Shown in pieces: positions 9,099-18,112 of a stretch of DNA of 64,000 nt. Within the stretch, counting starts at the first letter, position 1; every line of letters starts with the position of its first letter. The translations under genes were made by a program, and so were the position numbers. The stretch is from Methylobacterium longum (GTDB lineage: Bacteria > Pseudomonadota > Alphaproteobacteria > Rhizobiales > Beijerinckiaceae), in contig NZ_BPQS01000015.1 in NCBI RefSeq assembly GCF_022179385.1, forward strand, positions 60,886-124,885. The letters run 5' to 3'. The notes beneath the pieces are model-generated. The model was given only the letters and a program-made list of their open reading frames with translations. It made no database searches and was not told the origin of the DNA.

Positions 9099-11339
9099 TT
9101 ACCAGCGATAGATCAGGCTGCCGATCACGGTCGCCGGGGCACCGCGGTAGCAGAAGCCCGCTTGGCAGTTGTAGTAGTCGCGATCGAAGATGTTGAACGC
9201 GTTGATCTGAGCCCGGAAGCCTTTGTACTTCGGGTCGAGGGCGGCGAAGTCGTAGGCGACCAACGCGTCGAACAGCGTCACGGTCGGGTTGCGCACCGTG
9301 TTGTCGTCGTCGGCGAAGCTGTTGGTGTTGAACCGGATGCCGCCGCCGAGGGTCAGGCCGCGCAACGGGGAGGAGGGCGGGAACAGGTAGGTCAGGAAGG
9401 ACGCGAACGTGTCCCCCGGGATGCCCGAGAGCCGGTTCCCGTCGATCGCCGCGCCTGTGACCGCGGATGTCTGCCGGACGAAGCGGAAGTCGAGGTGCGT
9501 GTAGGCGACCGTCAGGTTGGTGCCGGGGGCGAAATTCGCGGTCGCCTCCATCTCGAAGCCCCGCGAATTGACCGCGCCGGTGGCTACTTGGTTGGCAAAG
9601 TTCGTCGGATCCTGGCGCAGGATGCGCGTCTGGTTGATGTCGAAGCCCGCGATGGCCGCGCTGATGTTCGTGCCCGGGATCAGGTATTTCACCCCCGCCT
9701 CGATCTGATCGCCGGTGGCGGGCCGGTAGGGGCGACCGGTGACGGTGCTGACGCCGACCTGCGGGGTGAAGGTCGTGGCGTAGCTGGCATACGGCACGAG
9801 GCCGGGCGCGAGCTCGTAGTTCAGGCCGGCGCGGTACGTGAAGGCGCTGTCGTTCTGCCCCTGCGGGCCCGCGACGACGCCCCGGGTGACGCTCGCCGTG
9901 TCGGAGGCGACCCAGTCCTCCCGCCCGGTCAGCGTGAGGACGAACCGCCCCCACCTGGCTTGTTCCTGCACGTAGACGCCGACCTGATCCTGCGCCTGAC
10001 GCGACGAGCGGTCGATGCTCGGGCGGGTGATCGGCTGACGGCCGTAGTTCAAGGTCAGCAGGTTGAGGTCGGGCGCCACGCCGAACCCGGCGCGGCTCGC
10101 GAAATCATAGTGGTAGTAGTCGACGCCCGCGAGCAGCATGTGGGCCACCGGCCCGGTCCGGACGTGGCCCTCAAGCTGCGTGTCCACCGCGACGGCGGCG
10201 AAGGATTGGTTGAACAGGCCGGTGGAGCGTTGCGCGCTGAGGCCGGTCACCGAATCGACCTGCGTGTACGAGAAGTTGGCCTCGACGCGGGAATAGCGGA
10301 AGTTCTGCCGGACGATCAGGTCCGGCGTGAACACGTGCTCGAAGGCGTAGCCGATCCGGTGCTGGTCGGTCCGGTAGGTGTTGAGCGCGCCGTCGCCCGA
10401 GTAGATTCGCGACACGCGGAAACCCGGGAGGTTGTAGAAGGCCGCGTTGCCCGGGACGTTCGATTCCTGGAACTCGGTCAGCAGCGTGAAGGTCGTGTCG
10501 GCCGAGGGGCGCCACGTGAAGGCCGGCGCGATGGTGAACCGGTCGTCCCGGACGCCGGGGCCGGGCAGGAACGCGTTGGAGTGGCGGGCGACGCCGGTGA
10601 GTCGGAAGGCCATCGTGCCGTCCGATCCTTCCACCGGGCCGCCGATGTCGAAGTTCCCCTGGTAGCGGTCGAAGCTGCCGCCCTGGAACCAAAGCTCGCC
10701 GAACGGGGCGAAGACCGGACGCTTGCTGGTCACGTCGACGATGCCGCCGGGCGAGCCCAGGCCGTAGAGCCCCGAGGCCGGCCCGCGCAGGATGGTGAGC
10801 GCCTCTGTGCCGTAGGGCTCGATCCGGGGCACCGCGAAGCCGACGCCGGTCTGGCGCAGGCCGTCGCGGAAGATGCCGTCGTAGGTCTCGGCGAAGCCGC
10901 GGATGTAGAACGCATCGGCGCGCGGATCGAAGCCGAACACGTTGCTGGAGACGCCCGGCGTGTACGCCACCGCCTCGTTGAGGCTCTGCACGTTGCGGTC
11001 GTTGAGCTGCTCGCGGGTGACGACGGAGACCGATTGCGGGGTCTCGATCAGCGGCGTGTTGGTCTTGGTGGCGGTGGGGCTCACCCGCGCCACGTAGCCG
11101 GTCACGCCCGAAGGCCCCCCGCCGCCGCTGGTCGCCGCGCTGCCGCCGTCGCCGCCGCTCACGTTGACACCCCCGAATCCTGCACCCGCGACGGGCGCGG
11201 CGCCCGGACGGGCCGCCTCCACGGAGATCTCGTTGAGCTGCACGGCCGCACCCTGGGCGGCGGCGGTGCCCACGAGGGCGGCCGTCGTGAGGGCGGTGGT
11301 GGCGAGGAGCAGCCCGAAGGGGGCGGAACAGGTGGACAT
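9099..11339 (-). CDS. TonB-dependent siderophore receptor
   Basis: A 746-residue outer-membrane receptor. It has a signal peptide (residues 1-28, cleavage near TAAAQG), a TonB-box-like segment (LNEISVEAA), a Gly/Ser-rich linker, a plug domain (PLIETPQSVSVVTREQLND, AVAYTPGVSS, FYIRGFAETYDGIFRDGLRQ, ILRGPASGLYGLGSPGGIVDVTSKRP) and a 22-strand barrel ending RDYYNCQAGFCYRGAPATVIGSLIYRW, with the classic terminal aromatic. This architecture is that of ferrichrome/hydroxamate-type receptors; the ligand is not determinable. No periplasmic binding protein or ABC genes are adjacent. An A/T-rich region upstream of its start probably carries the promoter. Confidence 0.93.
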   Translation of the reverse strand: MSTCSAPFGLLLATTALTTAALVGTAAAQGAAVQLNEISVEAARPGAAPVAGAGFGGVNVSGGDGGSAATSGGGGPSGVTGYVARVSPTATKTNTPLIETPQSVSVVTREQLNDRNVQSLNEAVAYTPGVSSNVFGFDPRADAFYIRGFAETYDGIFRDGLRQTGVGFAVPRIEPYGTEALTILRGPASGLYGLGSPGGIVDVTSKRPVFAPFGELWFQGGSFDRYQGNFDIGGPVEGSDGTMAFRLTGVARHSNAFLPGPGVRDDRFTIAPAFTWRPSADTTFTLLTEFQESNVPGNAAFYNLPGFRVSRIYSGDGALNTYRTDQHRIGYAFEHVFTPDLIVRQNFRYSRVEANFSYTQVDSVTGLSAQRSTGLFNQSFAAVAVDTQLEGHVRTGPVAHMLLAGVDYYHYDFASRAGFGVAPDLNLLTLNYGRQPITRPSIDRSSRQAQDQVGVYVQEQARWGRFVLTLTGREDWVASDTASVTRGVVAGPQGQNDSAFTYRAGLNYELAPGLVPYASYATTFTPQVGVSTVTGRPYRPATGDQIEAGVKYLIPGTNISAAIAGFDINQTRILRQDPTNFANQVATGAVNSRGFEMEATANFAPGTNLTVAYTHLDFRFVRQTSAVTGAAIDGNRLSGIPGDTFASFLTYLFPPSSPLRGLTLGGGIRFNTNSFADDDNTVRNPTVTLFDALVAYDFAALDPKYKGFRAQINAFNIFDRDYYNCQAGFCYRGAPATVIGSLIYRW

Positions 11340-11717
11340 CGGAGACCCCGAAACGCGCCCTGACGCGGCGCATCATCCAAGGTCCACCAATCGCGGCGTG
11401 TCGAGCAAGTCGAAAACGTGTTGTAAATCACACACTTAGAAGACTTAAAATCTGGAACGGTTCGAGAGAGATCCGCTCTCGACAGGGTTGAAAACCTGTC
11501 CCGTCAGGCCAAGGCACCGCAGGCCAGCCCGGGATTCAGGCGCACCGCGGGTGGACGCTTTCGAGGCGTCGGCGGACCCGGGATGACGTGGAGGCCGTAC
11601 CCGCGCGGAGCCGAGGTCGCTGCCGGCACGATGGGCAGGCCGACGCATCACCGGCTCGGATCCGATGGGCCGCAGGTTCTCGACGGAGACATCGCTGCCT
11701 CGTCCGCGAAACCCGCC
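11340..11717 (-). promoter_or_regulatory. Promoter region of the TonB receptor, with a hairpin
   Basis: This gap holds an A/T-rich island at 11411-11456, unusual in this GC-rich window, 70-120 bp upstream of the receptor start. It is a plausible site for the promoter and an iron-responsive regulator (Fur/Irr/RirA type); I cannot match a specific box with confidence. At 11462-11482 is a perfect 7-bp inverted repeat (TCGAGAG and CTCTCGA, 7-nt loop) that may terminate transcription arriving from the phosphatase side. No coding sequence is evident. Confidence 0.4.
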
Positions 11718-12596
11718 TCAGAACTCCAGCGGCGGCTCCCGGAGGGCATCCGCCTCCCGCGTGCAGGCTGCCTGATCGGGGGCCGTTCCGGCGCCCGCCA
11801 GGGCGGCTCGGAGCTCGCCGCGGGCCTTCTCCAGATCGGCGCGGAAGGTCGGATCGCCCATCAAGGCGGCGAAGACCGACGTGCCCGTGAGGCGCCCCGC
11901 CACCACGTCGCTGAGCCAGTGCACGCCGCACACGATCCGGCTCTCGCCGTAGGCGCGGCCGCGCACCAGGATCGGGGTCGCCTTCTCGGGGACCAGGGCC
12001 GCCAGGATCAGCGCGTAGGCCCAGCCCTGCGTCGCATGGCCCGACGGATAGCTGAAGCTGTCGGCCAGAGCCTGGCTCCGCTGCACGCAGATCGGCGCCT
12101 CGTTGCCCACGAAGGGGCGCAGGCGGCGGTAATGGACCTTCGGTCCCCGCGTCGCCCGGGCGAGGTCGAGGCGGGTCCGCTCCAGGAGATGGATCACCGC
12201 GGGAACCCGAGCCTGGTCGATCCGCGTGCCGAGCACGCAGGCGAAATTCTCCAGCACCGCGGACGCACCCTCCGCCACGTCGTTGGCGGCGATCTCCCAC
12301 CGCGGGGTGCCCCTGAGGACCCGGGTACTGGCGAAGGCCGCCCGGTCGGCCTTGTCGAGGGGCGCATCATGGGCCGGCGGCGACGGCAGGATCTGCACGG
12401 CATCGGGTGTCGCCGTCTCGGCCAGATAGGGCTTCACGGCCGGCTTGCCGGGCTTGAGCGTGTCGGTGCCCAGGGACGGCGCCGAGGGCGCGGCCGGCGG
12501 GGCAGGGTGGGGCATGTCCTCGGCGTGGGCCGCGACCGGTGCGGCCAGGAGGAGGGTGAGGACGGTCGAAGCGAGGCGGGATGGGGTGCGCAGCAT
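11718..12596 (-). CDS. Class A non-specific acid phosphatase (PAP2 superfamily)
   Basis: A 292-residue secreted phosphatase with a signal peptide ending near AAHAED. The three PAP2 catalytic motifs are complete: KVHYRRLRP (KX6RP), SYPSGHATQG (PSGH) and SRIVCGVHWLSD (SRX5HX3D). The protein therefore should hydrolyse phosphomonoesters through a phosphohistidine in the periplasm. The Pro/Ala-rich segment after the signal (PAPPAAPSAPS) is probably a flexible linker. No phosphate-regulon gene is adjacent. Start ATG at 12596 gives a clean signal peptide. Confidence 0.92.
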   Translation of the reverse strand: MLRTPSRLASTVLTLLLAAPVAAHAEDMPHPAPPAAPSAPSLGTDTLKPGKPAVKPYLAETATPDAVQILPSPPAHDAPLDKADRAAFASTRVLRGTPRWEIAANDVAEGASAVLENFACVLGTRIDQARVPAVIHLLERTRLDLARATRGPKVHYRRLRPFVGNEAPICVQRSQALADSFSYPSGHATQGWAYALILAALVPEKATPILVRGRAYGESRIVCGVHWLSDVVAGRLTGTSVFAALMGDPTFRADLEKARGELRAALAGAGTAPDQAACTREADALREPPLEF

Positions 12597-12913
12597 CGGA
12601 TCCGGGACTCTCTCGGATGAAACCTGCGGGTCGATCCCGCTGACTGACGAACGGCTCGGCCGGCCCGCTCAGTCCCTGCACAGGCGAAACCTCCTGTCCA
12701 GGGTGCGGCGGCGACGGTCGCCAGGAGCCCGGCTCCGCGCGAACCCCGCGGCGCGATTGGCAGGGCCGGGAAGCCTCTCGCCCGGACTCGGGTCCGCCGA
12801 ACCCCGTCCGGGGCTGCCGGACGCCGGGACCCGACTGCCCTGTTCGTGCCCCACGATAACCCTGCGGCACCCTCTGCCCTGCGTCAGACGGGCGGTGTTC
12901 CGGACGACTCCCC
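12597..12913. other. Intergenic gap
   Basis: 317 bases between the phosphatase and the alpha/beta hydrolase, both on the minus strand. I see no coding sequence, no RNA gene and no strong hairpin; it presumably contains the phosphatase promoter and the 3' end of the dapD operon. Confidence 0.5.
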
Positions 12914-13762
12914 TCAGGCCGCGCGGATCGCCGCCGCGACCGCACCGGGATGCTCCTCGTGCGGGCTGAGGGCGCCGGGGACCGACACGCCCGTCACCCG
13001 GCCGCTGCCGACGAGGGCATCCATCTCGGTCCCCGAGCGCCGGGGCGCTCCCTCAGGCCGCAGGACCAGGATCGGCGGCAACCCGCCGGCGAACAGGTCG
13101 AGGAACGCCTCCCGGCTGCCCACCGGATCGAGCCCGCCGGTGACGAAGGCGGCGGTGCCGAACCGGCCGTTGCGCTGGCGGGTGATCGCGTGCTTGTCCC
13201 GGACCAGGGCCGGGGTCACCCCCGCGGGGTCGGCGTAGACGTGGGCGCGCATCATCCGGCCGATGATCGGCGGGCTGATGTTGATCCGGTAGAGGGCCTC
13301 CCCGAGGATCGGCGCCTCCACGGCCCGGCGGATGCGCGGGAACCAGTGGGCCCGCCCCGGCATCGCGGTGGGCAGCGGCCCCCGCCAGGTCGGCGCCACC
13401 AGGACCAGCTGCGCGAAGGCCTGCGGGTGGCGCCTGGCCGCCGCCACGAGGTAGCCGGCGGCATGGCCGGCCGCGACACCGAGGGCGTAGGGGCCGGCGG
13501 CGAGGAGCGCGTCCAGGAAGCCGTGGAACGTCGCCGGTTCCAGCGGCACCCGCGTCCGGGGATGGGCGCCGAAGCCCGGCCAGTCGGGAATGCGGCACCG
13601 GTATTCGGATCCCAGCGCCTCCGCGAGGCTGCGCATCTCGGCGCGCGCCGAGATGGTCGAGAGGGCCGGAAGCAGCAGCGCCTCCGGCCCCTCCCCGAAC
13701 ACGTCGCAGGGGGTCGGCACGGACCGGCCCGCCACCGTCAGGTTGAGCACCCGCGTCTCCAT
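12914..13762 (-). CDS. Alpha/beta-fold hydrolase
   Basis: A 282-residue protein with an alpha/beta-hydrolase outline: CDVFGEGPEALLLPALSTIS (oxyanion region), IPDWPGFGAHPRTR, a nucleophile-elbow position GVAAGHAAGYLVAAA, a late acidic turn (VTGGLDPVGSREAF) and a C-terminal segment with histidine (SPHEEHPGAVAAAI). The elbow reads G-H-A-A-G rather than G-X-S-X-G, so the usual serine nucleophile is not in place and activity as a serine hydrolase is doubtful. It starts 23 bp downstream of dapD on the same strand with a good GGGGGA site, so it is probably cotranscribed with dapD. Substrate unknown. Confidence 0.75.
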   Translation of the reverse strand: METRVLNLTVAGRSVPTPCDVFGEGPEALLLPALSTISARAEMRSLAEALGSEYRCRIPDWPGFGAHPRTRVPLEPATFHGFLDALLAAGPYALGVAAGHAAGYLVAAARRHPQAFAQLVLVAPTWRGPLPTAMPGRAHWFPRIRRAVEAPILGEALYRINISPPIIGRMMRAHVYADPAGVTPALVRDKHAITRQRNGRFGTAAFVTGGLDPVGSREAFLDLFAGGLPPILVLRPEGAPRRSGTEMDALVGSGRVTGVSVPGALSPHEEHPGAVAAAIRAA

Positions 13763-13785
13763 CGGTCCCCCGCCAAGTCCCAGGA

Positions 13786-14646
13786 TCAGGTGCGGAGCAG
13801 CTCGTTGATGGCGGTCTTCGACCGGGTGCCGGCATCGACGCGCTTGACGATCACCGCGCAGTACAGGCCCGGGCCCGGCGAGCCGTCCGGCAGCGCCTTG
13901 CCGGGCATCGTGCCCGAGACGACCACCGAGTAGGGCGGCACCCGGCCGTACATGACCTCGCCGGTGGTGCGATCGACGATCTTGGTGGAGGCGCCGATGT
14001 AGACGCCCATGGACAGGACGCTGCCCTGGCCGACGATGACGCCCTCCGCCACCTCGGCGCGGGCGCCGATGAAGCAATCGTCCTCGATGATCACCGGGTT
14101 GGCCTGGAGGGGCTCCAGCACCCCCGCGATGCCGGCGCCGCCCGAGATGTGGCAGTTTTTTCCCACCTGCGCGCAGGAGCCGATCGTCACCCAGGTGTCC
14201 ACCATGGTGCCCTCGCCGACATGGGCGCCGAGGTTGACGAAGCTCGGCATCAGCACGGCGCCGGGGGCGATGTAGGAGCCGCGGCGGACGAAGCAGCCCG
14301 GCACCGCGCGCAGGCCCGCGGCCCGGAACTCGGCCTCGCCCCAGCCGGCGAACTTGGAGGCGACCTTGTCCCACCAGGGTGCCCCGCCGGGGCCGCCCTC
14401 GATCGCCGCCATGTCGTTGAGTCGGAAGGAGAGCAGCACCGCCTTCTTCAGCCACTGGTTCACCACCCAGTCGTGGTTGCCGGACTTCTCGGCGACGCGG
14501 GCCTTGCCCGAATCGAGCAGCTCCAGTGCCGCCTCGACCGCCTCGCGCACCGCCCCCTGGGTGGCGGTCGAGATGTTGGCGCGGTCTTCCCAGGCGGCTT
14601 CGATGGTCTGGGCGAGATCGGAATGGGGCAGGCCGGCCTGGGACAT
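13786..14646 (-). CDS. dapD: 2,3,4,5-tetrahydropyridine-2,6-dicarboxylate N-succinyltransferase
   Basis: A 286-residue left-handed beta-helix acyltransferase of lysine/meso-diaminopimelate synthesis that succinylates tetrahydrodipicolinate using succinyl-CoA. The hexapeptide repeats are evident ([51 protein letters not shown] read in overlapping short units), as are [27 protein letters not shown] and ISPPY-like [10 protein letters not shown]. Length matches the family (about 275-285). dapE, frequently adjacent, is not here; a hydrolase-like gene follows instead. Confidence 0.96.
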   Translation of the reverse strand: MSQAGLPHSDLAQTIEAAWEDRANISTATQGAVREAVEAALELLDSGKARVAEKSGNHDWVVNQWLKKAVLLSFRLNDMAAIEGGPGGAPWWDKVASKFAGWGEAEFRAAGLRAVPGCFVRRGSYIAPGAVLMPSFVNLGAHVGEGTMVDTWVTIGSCAQVGKNCHISGGAGIAGVLEPLQANPVIIEDDCFIGARAEVAEGVIVGQGSVLSMGVYIGASTKIVDRTTGEVMYGRVPPYSVVVSGTMPGKALPDGSPGPGLYCAVIVKRVDAGTRSKTAINELLRT

Positions 14647-14796
14647 GGAACGGGTCAGAACTCTTGCGGCGGGAGCCCGTGCTTACAAGGGGGCACCCGC
14701 CCTGTCACCTGAGGGCGGCCGGCGTCGCGGTCACCGGCGTTGCACGGCCCCGGATCGCTTCGCTGCGCGCGGCGCCGGGGGAGGGGCCCGGCGCCC

Positions 14797-15249
14797 TCAG
14801 GCGTCGTCGAGCAGCACCCGCACGCGGTCGAGGTCGGCCACGAACGCCGCGAGATCTTCCGCCAGCGTGGCGTGGACCGCCTGCGCGGCCGCCGGGAATT
14901 CCTCAAGCACGCGGCGCATCAGCGTGGGGGTGATCCGCATGACCTCGGTGGCGCCCTCGGCGCGGGCCTCGGTGGGGCGCGTGCCGCGCACGAACAGGGC
15001 GAGTTGCCCGATCAGCGCGGAGCGCCCGGCGCGAACCGGCTCGGCGGCGCCGCTTCGCGGGATCAGCCGGATCGTGCCCGACAGGACCACGAAGCCGCCA
15101 TCGGCGGGATCGCCGCGGGCGAAGAGCAGGTCGCCGTCGGCGAGGTCCCGGCGCTCGGCCGCGAAGGTGAGCAGGCGCAGGGCATCACGGTCGAGGAAGC
15201 CGAACACGGGCGCAGCGGCGAGGATCGCGATGTCGTCGTCGAGACCCAA
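14797..15249 (-). CDS. Cyclic nucleotide-binding domain protein without DNA-binding domain
   Basis: A 150-residue protein comprising a cNMP-binding beta-roll: FARGDPADGGFVVLSGTIRLIP and a phosphate-binding-cassette-like GRSALIGQLALFVRGTRPTEARA, then a helix (MRRVLEEFPAAAQAVHATLAEDLAAFVADL). Unlike Crp/Fnr regulators it ends after the dimerisation helix and has no helix-turn-helix, so it likely acts by protein contact or as a sensor. Whether it still binds a nucleotide is uncertain. It lies 65 bp downstream of the response-regulator gene on the same strand and may be cotranscribed with it. Confidence 0.82.
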   Translation of the reverse strand: MGLDDDIAILAAAPVFGFLDRDALRLLTFAAERRDLADGDLLFARGDPADGGFVVLSGTIRLIPRSGAAEPVRAGRSALIGQLALFVRGTRPTEARAEGATEVMRITPTLMRRVLEEFPAAAQAVHATLAEDLAAFVADLDRVRVLLDDA

Positions 15250-15314
15250 GGAATCGCCTCACCAACCCTGCCGACCGGGATCGCAGGATCGATTACACGC
15301 AAAAACCTAAACAG

Positions 15315-16001
15315 TCAGGGCAGTAACTTGTATCCGCCACCCTCGGTCACGAGGATCGCCGCGGTGGCCGGGTTTGGCTCGATCTTCTGGCGCAGCCGGT
15401 AGATGTGGGTCTCCAGCGTGTGGGTGGTGACGTGGGCATTGTAGCCCCAGACCTCGGCGAGCAGCGTGTCCCGGTTCACCACGGCGCGCCCCGCCCGGTA
15501 GAGGAAGCGCAGGATCGCGGTCTCCTTCTCGGTGAGCTTGAGCTTCGAGCCGCGCTCGCCGACCAGCAGCTTGGCGCCGGGTCGGAACGTGTAGGGGCCG
15601 ATCTGGAACACCGCGTCCTCGGAGGCCTCGTGGCTGCGCAGGTGGGCGCGGATGCGGGCCAGAAGGATGCCGAACTTGAACGGCTTGGTGACGTAGTCGT
15701 TGGCGCCGGCCTCCAGGCCCTCGACGTGATCCGCCTCGGAATCCTGGGCGGTCAGCATGATCACCGGGCCGCGGAATCCGCCCGCCCGCATCCGGCGCAC
15801 GGCCTCGCGCCCGTCGAGGTCGGGCAGGCCGACATCCATCACGGCGAGGTCGATGCGCTCCGTGGCCGTCCGCCGGATCGCGTCCGCGGCATTCGCTTCC
15901 GTGAACACCGCGAATTCCTCGCAGAGATCCAGCTGCTCGGTGAGGGTGTCGCGCAGGATCGCGTCGTCGTCGCAGATCAGCAGGCGGTAGGCATTCGGCA
16001 T
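15315..16001 (-). CDS. OmpR/PhoB-family response regulator
   Basis: A 228-residue two-component transcription factor. The receiver domain has the acidic pocket CDDD (residues 10-13), phospho-acceptor D56 (AVMDVGLPD), T84 (MLTAQ) and K106 (VTKPF). The C-terminal winged helix contains LTEKETAILRFLYRAGRAVVNRDTLLAEVWGYN and THTLETHIYRLRQKIEP, the OmpR-type recognition helix. No histidine kinase is adjacent, so it is an orphan in this window. It is divergent from the L,D-transpeptidase gene, which makes a role in envelope control possible but unproven. Confidence 0.93.
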   Translation of the reverse strand: MPNAYRLLICDDDAILRDTLTEQLDLCEEFAVFTEANAADAIRRTATERIDLAVMDVGLPDLDGREAVRRMRAGGFRGPVIMLTAQDSEADHVEGLEAGANDYVTKPFKFGILLARIRAHLRSHEASEDAVFQIGPYTFRPGAKLLVGERGSKLKLTEKETAILRFLYRAGRAVVNRDTLLAEVWGYNAHVTTHTLETHIYRLRQKIEPNPATAAILVTEGGGYKLLP

Positions 16002-16371
16002 CGTCCGATTCCCAGAGCAGGCAGCGGGAAGGGGCGGGCCGCCTTCCGGGCGCAGCGTGCGATGACTAAGATCTCAGCAGGATCGCGCGCGGCGACTCTG
16101 CCGGGGCTTCTGTTTCCGCATCATTGTCCCTGCCGGGGCGACGACGCACCGAAATTTCCCAGGCGTCGACCCTTCGCGACCGGGCGTTGAACGTGTTCGC
16201 TCCCGCATCCCGACTCGGCAGCCGGTTGCCGGCCAAGGATAGGGCAACGTTTGTGGCCGGAAACTGGCTTGCGCGCAATTGTTCACCGGTTTCGGGGCAC
16301 CGATCCCGGGCGACGGAGGCCCCGGTCCGCCGCGGCGGGCTGGCGGAGACAGGAAGCGGAGGAGGGCTGGC
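16002..16371. promoter_or_regulatory. Divergent promoter region
   Basis: 370 bases between the divergent response-regulator and L,D-transpeptidase genes. It must hold both promoters. No coding sequence, repeat or convincing sigma-factor box could be assigned by eye. Confidence 0.4.
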
Positions 16372-16938
16372 ATGCGTCAGCGGCGAAGCGAGCGGCCCGG
16401 ATTCGTCCGTCTGACCCTGGGCGAGATCCGCGTCCGGGCGATGATCGGCGATCGGCGGCGGGGTCAGCTCCTGATCGGTCCGGCGGTGATTCCCTGCGCC
16501 CTGGGGGCCGGCGGGATCGTCATCGACAAGCGCGAGGGCGATGGCGGCACGCCGCGCGGACGGTTCCGGCTGCGGGGCGGTGCCTATCGGCCCGACCATC
16601 TCGGGATCCGCCCGCGCACCGCGCTCCCGCTCCGGCCGACACGGCAGGACGACGGCTGGTGCGACGATCGTCGCGACCGCCGCTACAACCGGCCGATCCG
16701 CCTGCCGGCACCCGGAATCAGCGCCGAGGCGATGTGGCGGGGCGACGGACTCTACGACGTGGTGATCGACCTCGACTACAACCGCGCCCCGATCCGGAAG
16801 GGGCGGGGCTCGGCGATCTTCCTGCACGTCGCCCGGGACGGCTACCGCCCCACGGAGGGCTGCGTCGCCCTGGCCCGGGCCGACCTGCTGCGGCTGCTCC
16901 GCCGGCTCGGACCACGGACCCATCTGCGGATCGGGTGA
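16372..16938 (+). CDS. L,D-transpeptidase (YkuD domain)
   Basis: A 188-residue protein with the YkuD catalytic signature: GDGGTPRGRFRL, IFLHVARDGYRPTEGCVALARADL, giving the catalytic His and Cys in H...TEGCVAL. Such enzymes make 3-3 crosslinks in peptidoglycan or attach proteins to it. Start ATG 16372 follows a strong ggagg at 16361; an upstream ATG at 16279 lacks this support. The N-terminus (MRQRRSERPGFVRLTL) does not show a signal peptide, odd for an enzyme expected outside the cytoplasm. It ends three bases from the convergent yggS gene. Confidence 0.88.
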   Translation: MRQRRSERPGFVRLTLGEIRVRAMIGDRRRGQLLIGPAVIPCALGAGGIVIDKREGDGGTPRGRFRLRGGAYRPDHLGIRPRTALPLRPTRQDDGWCDDRRDRRYNRPIRLPAPGISAEAMWRGDGLYDVVIDLDYNRAPIRKGRGSAIFLHVARDGYRPTEGCVALARADLLRLLRRLGPRTHLRIG

Positions 16939-16941
16939 CCC

Positions 16942-17694
16942 TCAGGCCTTCCGGGTCCGCGCCCCGAAGATCGCGGTCCCGACCCGCACATGGGTGGCGC
17001 CGAGCTGGATCGCGGCGGGGAAATCCGCGCTCATCCCCATGGAGAGGATCGGCAGGTTGTGCTCCCGGGCGAGCCGGGCCAGCAGGGCGAAGTGGGCCGA
17101 GGGCGGATCCTCGGCCGGGGGGATGCACATCAGGCCCTGGATCGCCAGCCCGTGGGTGTCCCGGCACTCCGACAGCAGGGTGGCGAGCTGGTCCGGCAGG
17201 ACGCCGCCCTTCTGGGGCTCCGCACCTGTGTTGACCTGGATCAGCAGCTTCGGCGTGCGGCCGGACCGGTCGATCTCCTTGGCGATCGCCGCCGCCAGGG
17301 ACAGCCGGTCGAGGGAGTGGATCACGTCGAACAGCGCCACCGCCTCGCGCGCCTTGTTGGATTGCAGCGGCCCGACGAGATGCAACTCGACGTCGGGGTA
17401 GCGGGCCCGCAGATCCGGCCATTTCGCGGCGGATTCCTGGACGTAGTTCTCGCCGAACACGCGTTGCCCGGCCTGGAGCGCCGGCAGGATGCCCTCGGCC
17501 GGCACGGTCTTGGAGACGGCCACGAGCTGCACCGATGCGGGGTCGCGCTCCGAATCCTCGGCCGCCCGGGCGATGGCGGCGCGCACCTCGGCGAGCCCGG
17601 CGGCGACGTCGGCCTGACCGACGGGGAGCTTCGCGGTTGCGTGCCCCATCCCGTCTGTCGGTTGGGTGTTCGTGTCCGTCGTCGCGTCGTCCAT
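16942..17694 (-). CDS. YggS/PROSC-family pyridoxal-phosphate homeostasis protein
   Basis: A 250-residue single-domain TIM-barrel PLP protein. Family signatures are LVAVSKTVPAEGI (Schiff-base lysine), RVFGENYVQE, HLVGPLQSNKA, IHSLDRLSLA, LIQVNTGAEPQKGG, LMCIPP and LSMGMSADFPAAIQLGATHVRVGTAIFG. It buffers free PLP and influences amino-acid and keto-acid pools rather than catalysing a known reaction. An N-terminal extension of about 25 residues (MDDATTDTNTQPTDG...) precedes the domain; a start at an internal methionine (residue 16) is possible. It is divergent from leuS, as is common in Rhizobiales. Confidence 0.93.
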   Translation of the reverse strand: MDDATTDTNTQPTDGMGHATAKLPVGQADVAAGLAEVRAAIARAAEDSERDPASVQLVAVSKTVPAEGILPALQAGQRVFGENYVQESAAKWPDLRARYPDVELHLVGPLQSNKAREAVALFDVIHSLDRLSLAAAIAKEIDRSGRTPKLLIQVNTGAEPQKGGVLPDQLATLLSECRDTHGLAIQGLMCIPPAEDPPSAHFALLARLAREHNLPILSMGMSADFPAAIQLGATHVRVGTAIFGARTRKA

Positions 17695-17783
17695 GGCGTG
17701 TCTGTCCTGTCGCTGCCGGGCGCCGGTCTGCGCGGCCCCGTGCCGTGCTTCTCGAGCGAGGAGACGATCATCCCACCCACCCC

Positions 17784-17899
17784 CCTCATCCTGAGGCGAC
17801 GGAGCGCGACGGAGGCCTTGAAGGAGCCCTCCACCCGGCGCGCGATCCCTGGAGCCCTCCTCCTTCGAGGCCCGCTGCCGCGGTCACGTCAGGATGAGG
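17784..17899 (+). repeat. Palindromic intergenic repeat, copy A
   Basis: A 116-bp element beginning CCTCATCCTGAGG and ending TCAGGATGAGG, with GGAGCCCTCC occurring twice inside. It is strongly similar, in the same orientation, to the element at 20745-20858. Its ends are inverted, so the transcript would fold into a long hairpin. It resembles the dispersed palindromic repeats widespread in Rhizobiales. It lies between yggS and leuS. Confidence 0.85.
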
Positions 17900-18112
17900 A
17901 ATGAGATCGGGAGCGCCCCGGCGCAGGCCCTCGGTGTGTTCGGTGTCCCGGTGTTCTGTGTCCCGTCATGCGGACCTATGCGTTCGCGCGCCCCGCGCAA
18001 GCCCGAATCGCGCGCCGCGTTGACCGGCTGCGGCGCAGATATGCTATCGCGGCGCAAACCGTGCCGCGCCGGCTCCTGTGGCCGCCGCCGAGCCCCTGAC
18101 CCAGCCGGATCC

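Noticed and set aside
8016..11363. A plus-strand open frame of over 1100 codons opposite the AEC and TonB receptor genes
   Set aside because: It is antisense to two clear genes, has a shuffled Arg/Gly/Glu/His-rich composition, and shows no recognisable domain; long antisense frames are expected at this GC content.
12846..13238. Plus-strand small genes opposite the alpha/beta hydrolase
   Set aside because: No ribosome sites, composition unlike real proteins, and antisense to the hydrolase.
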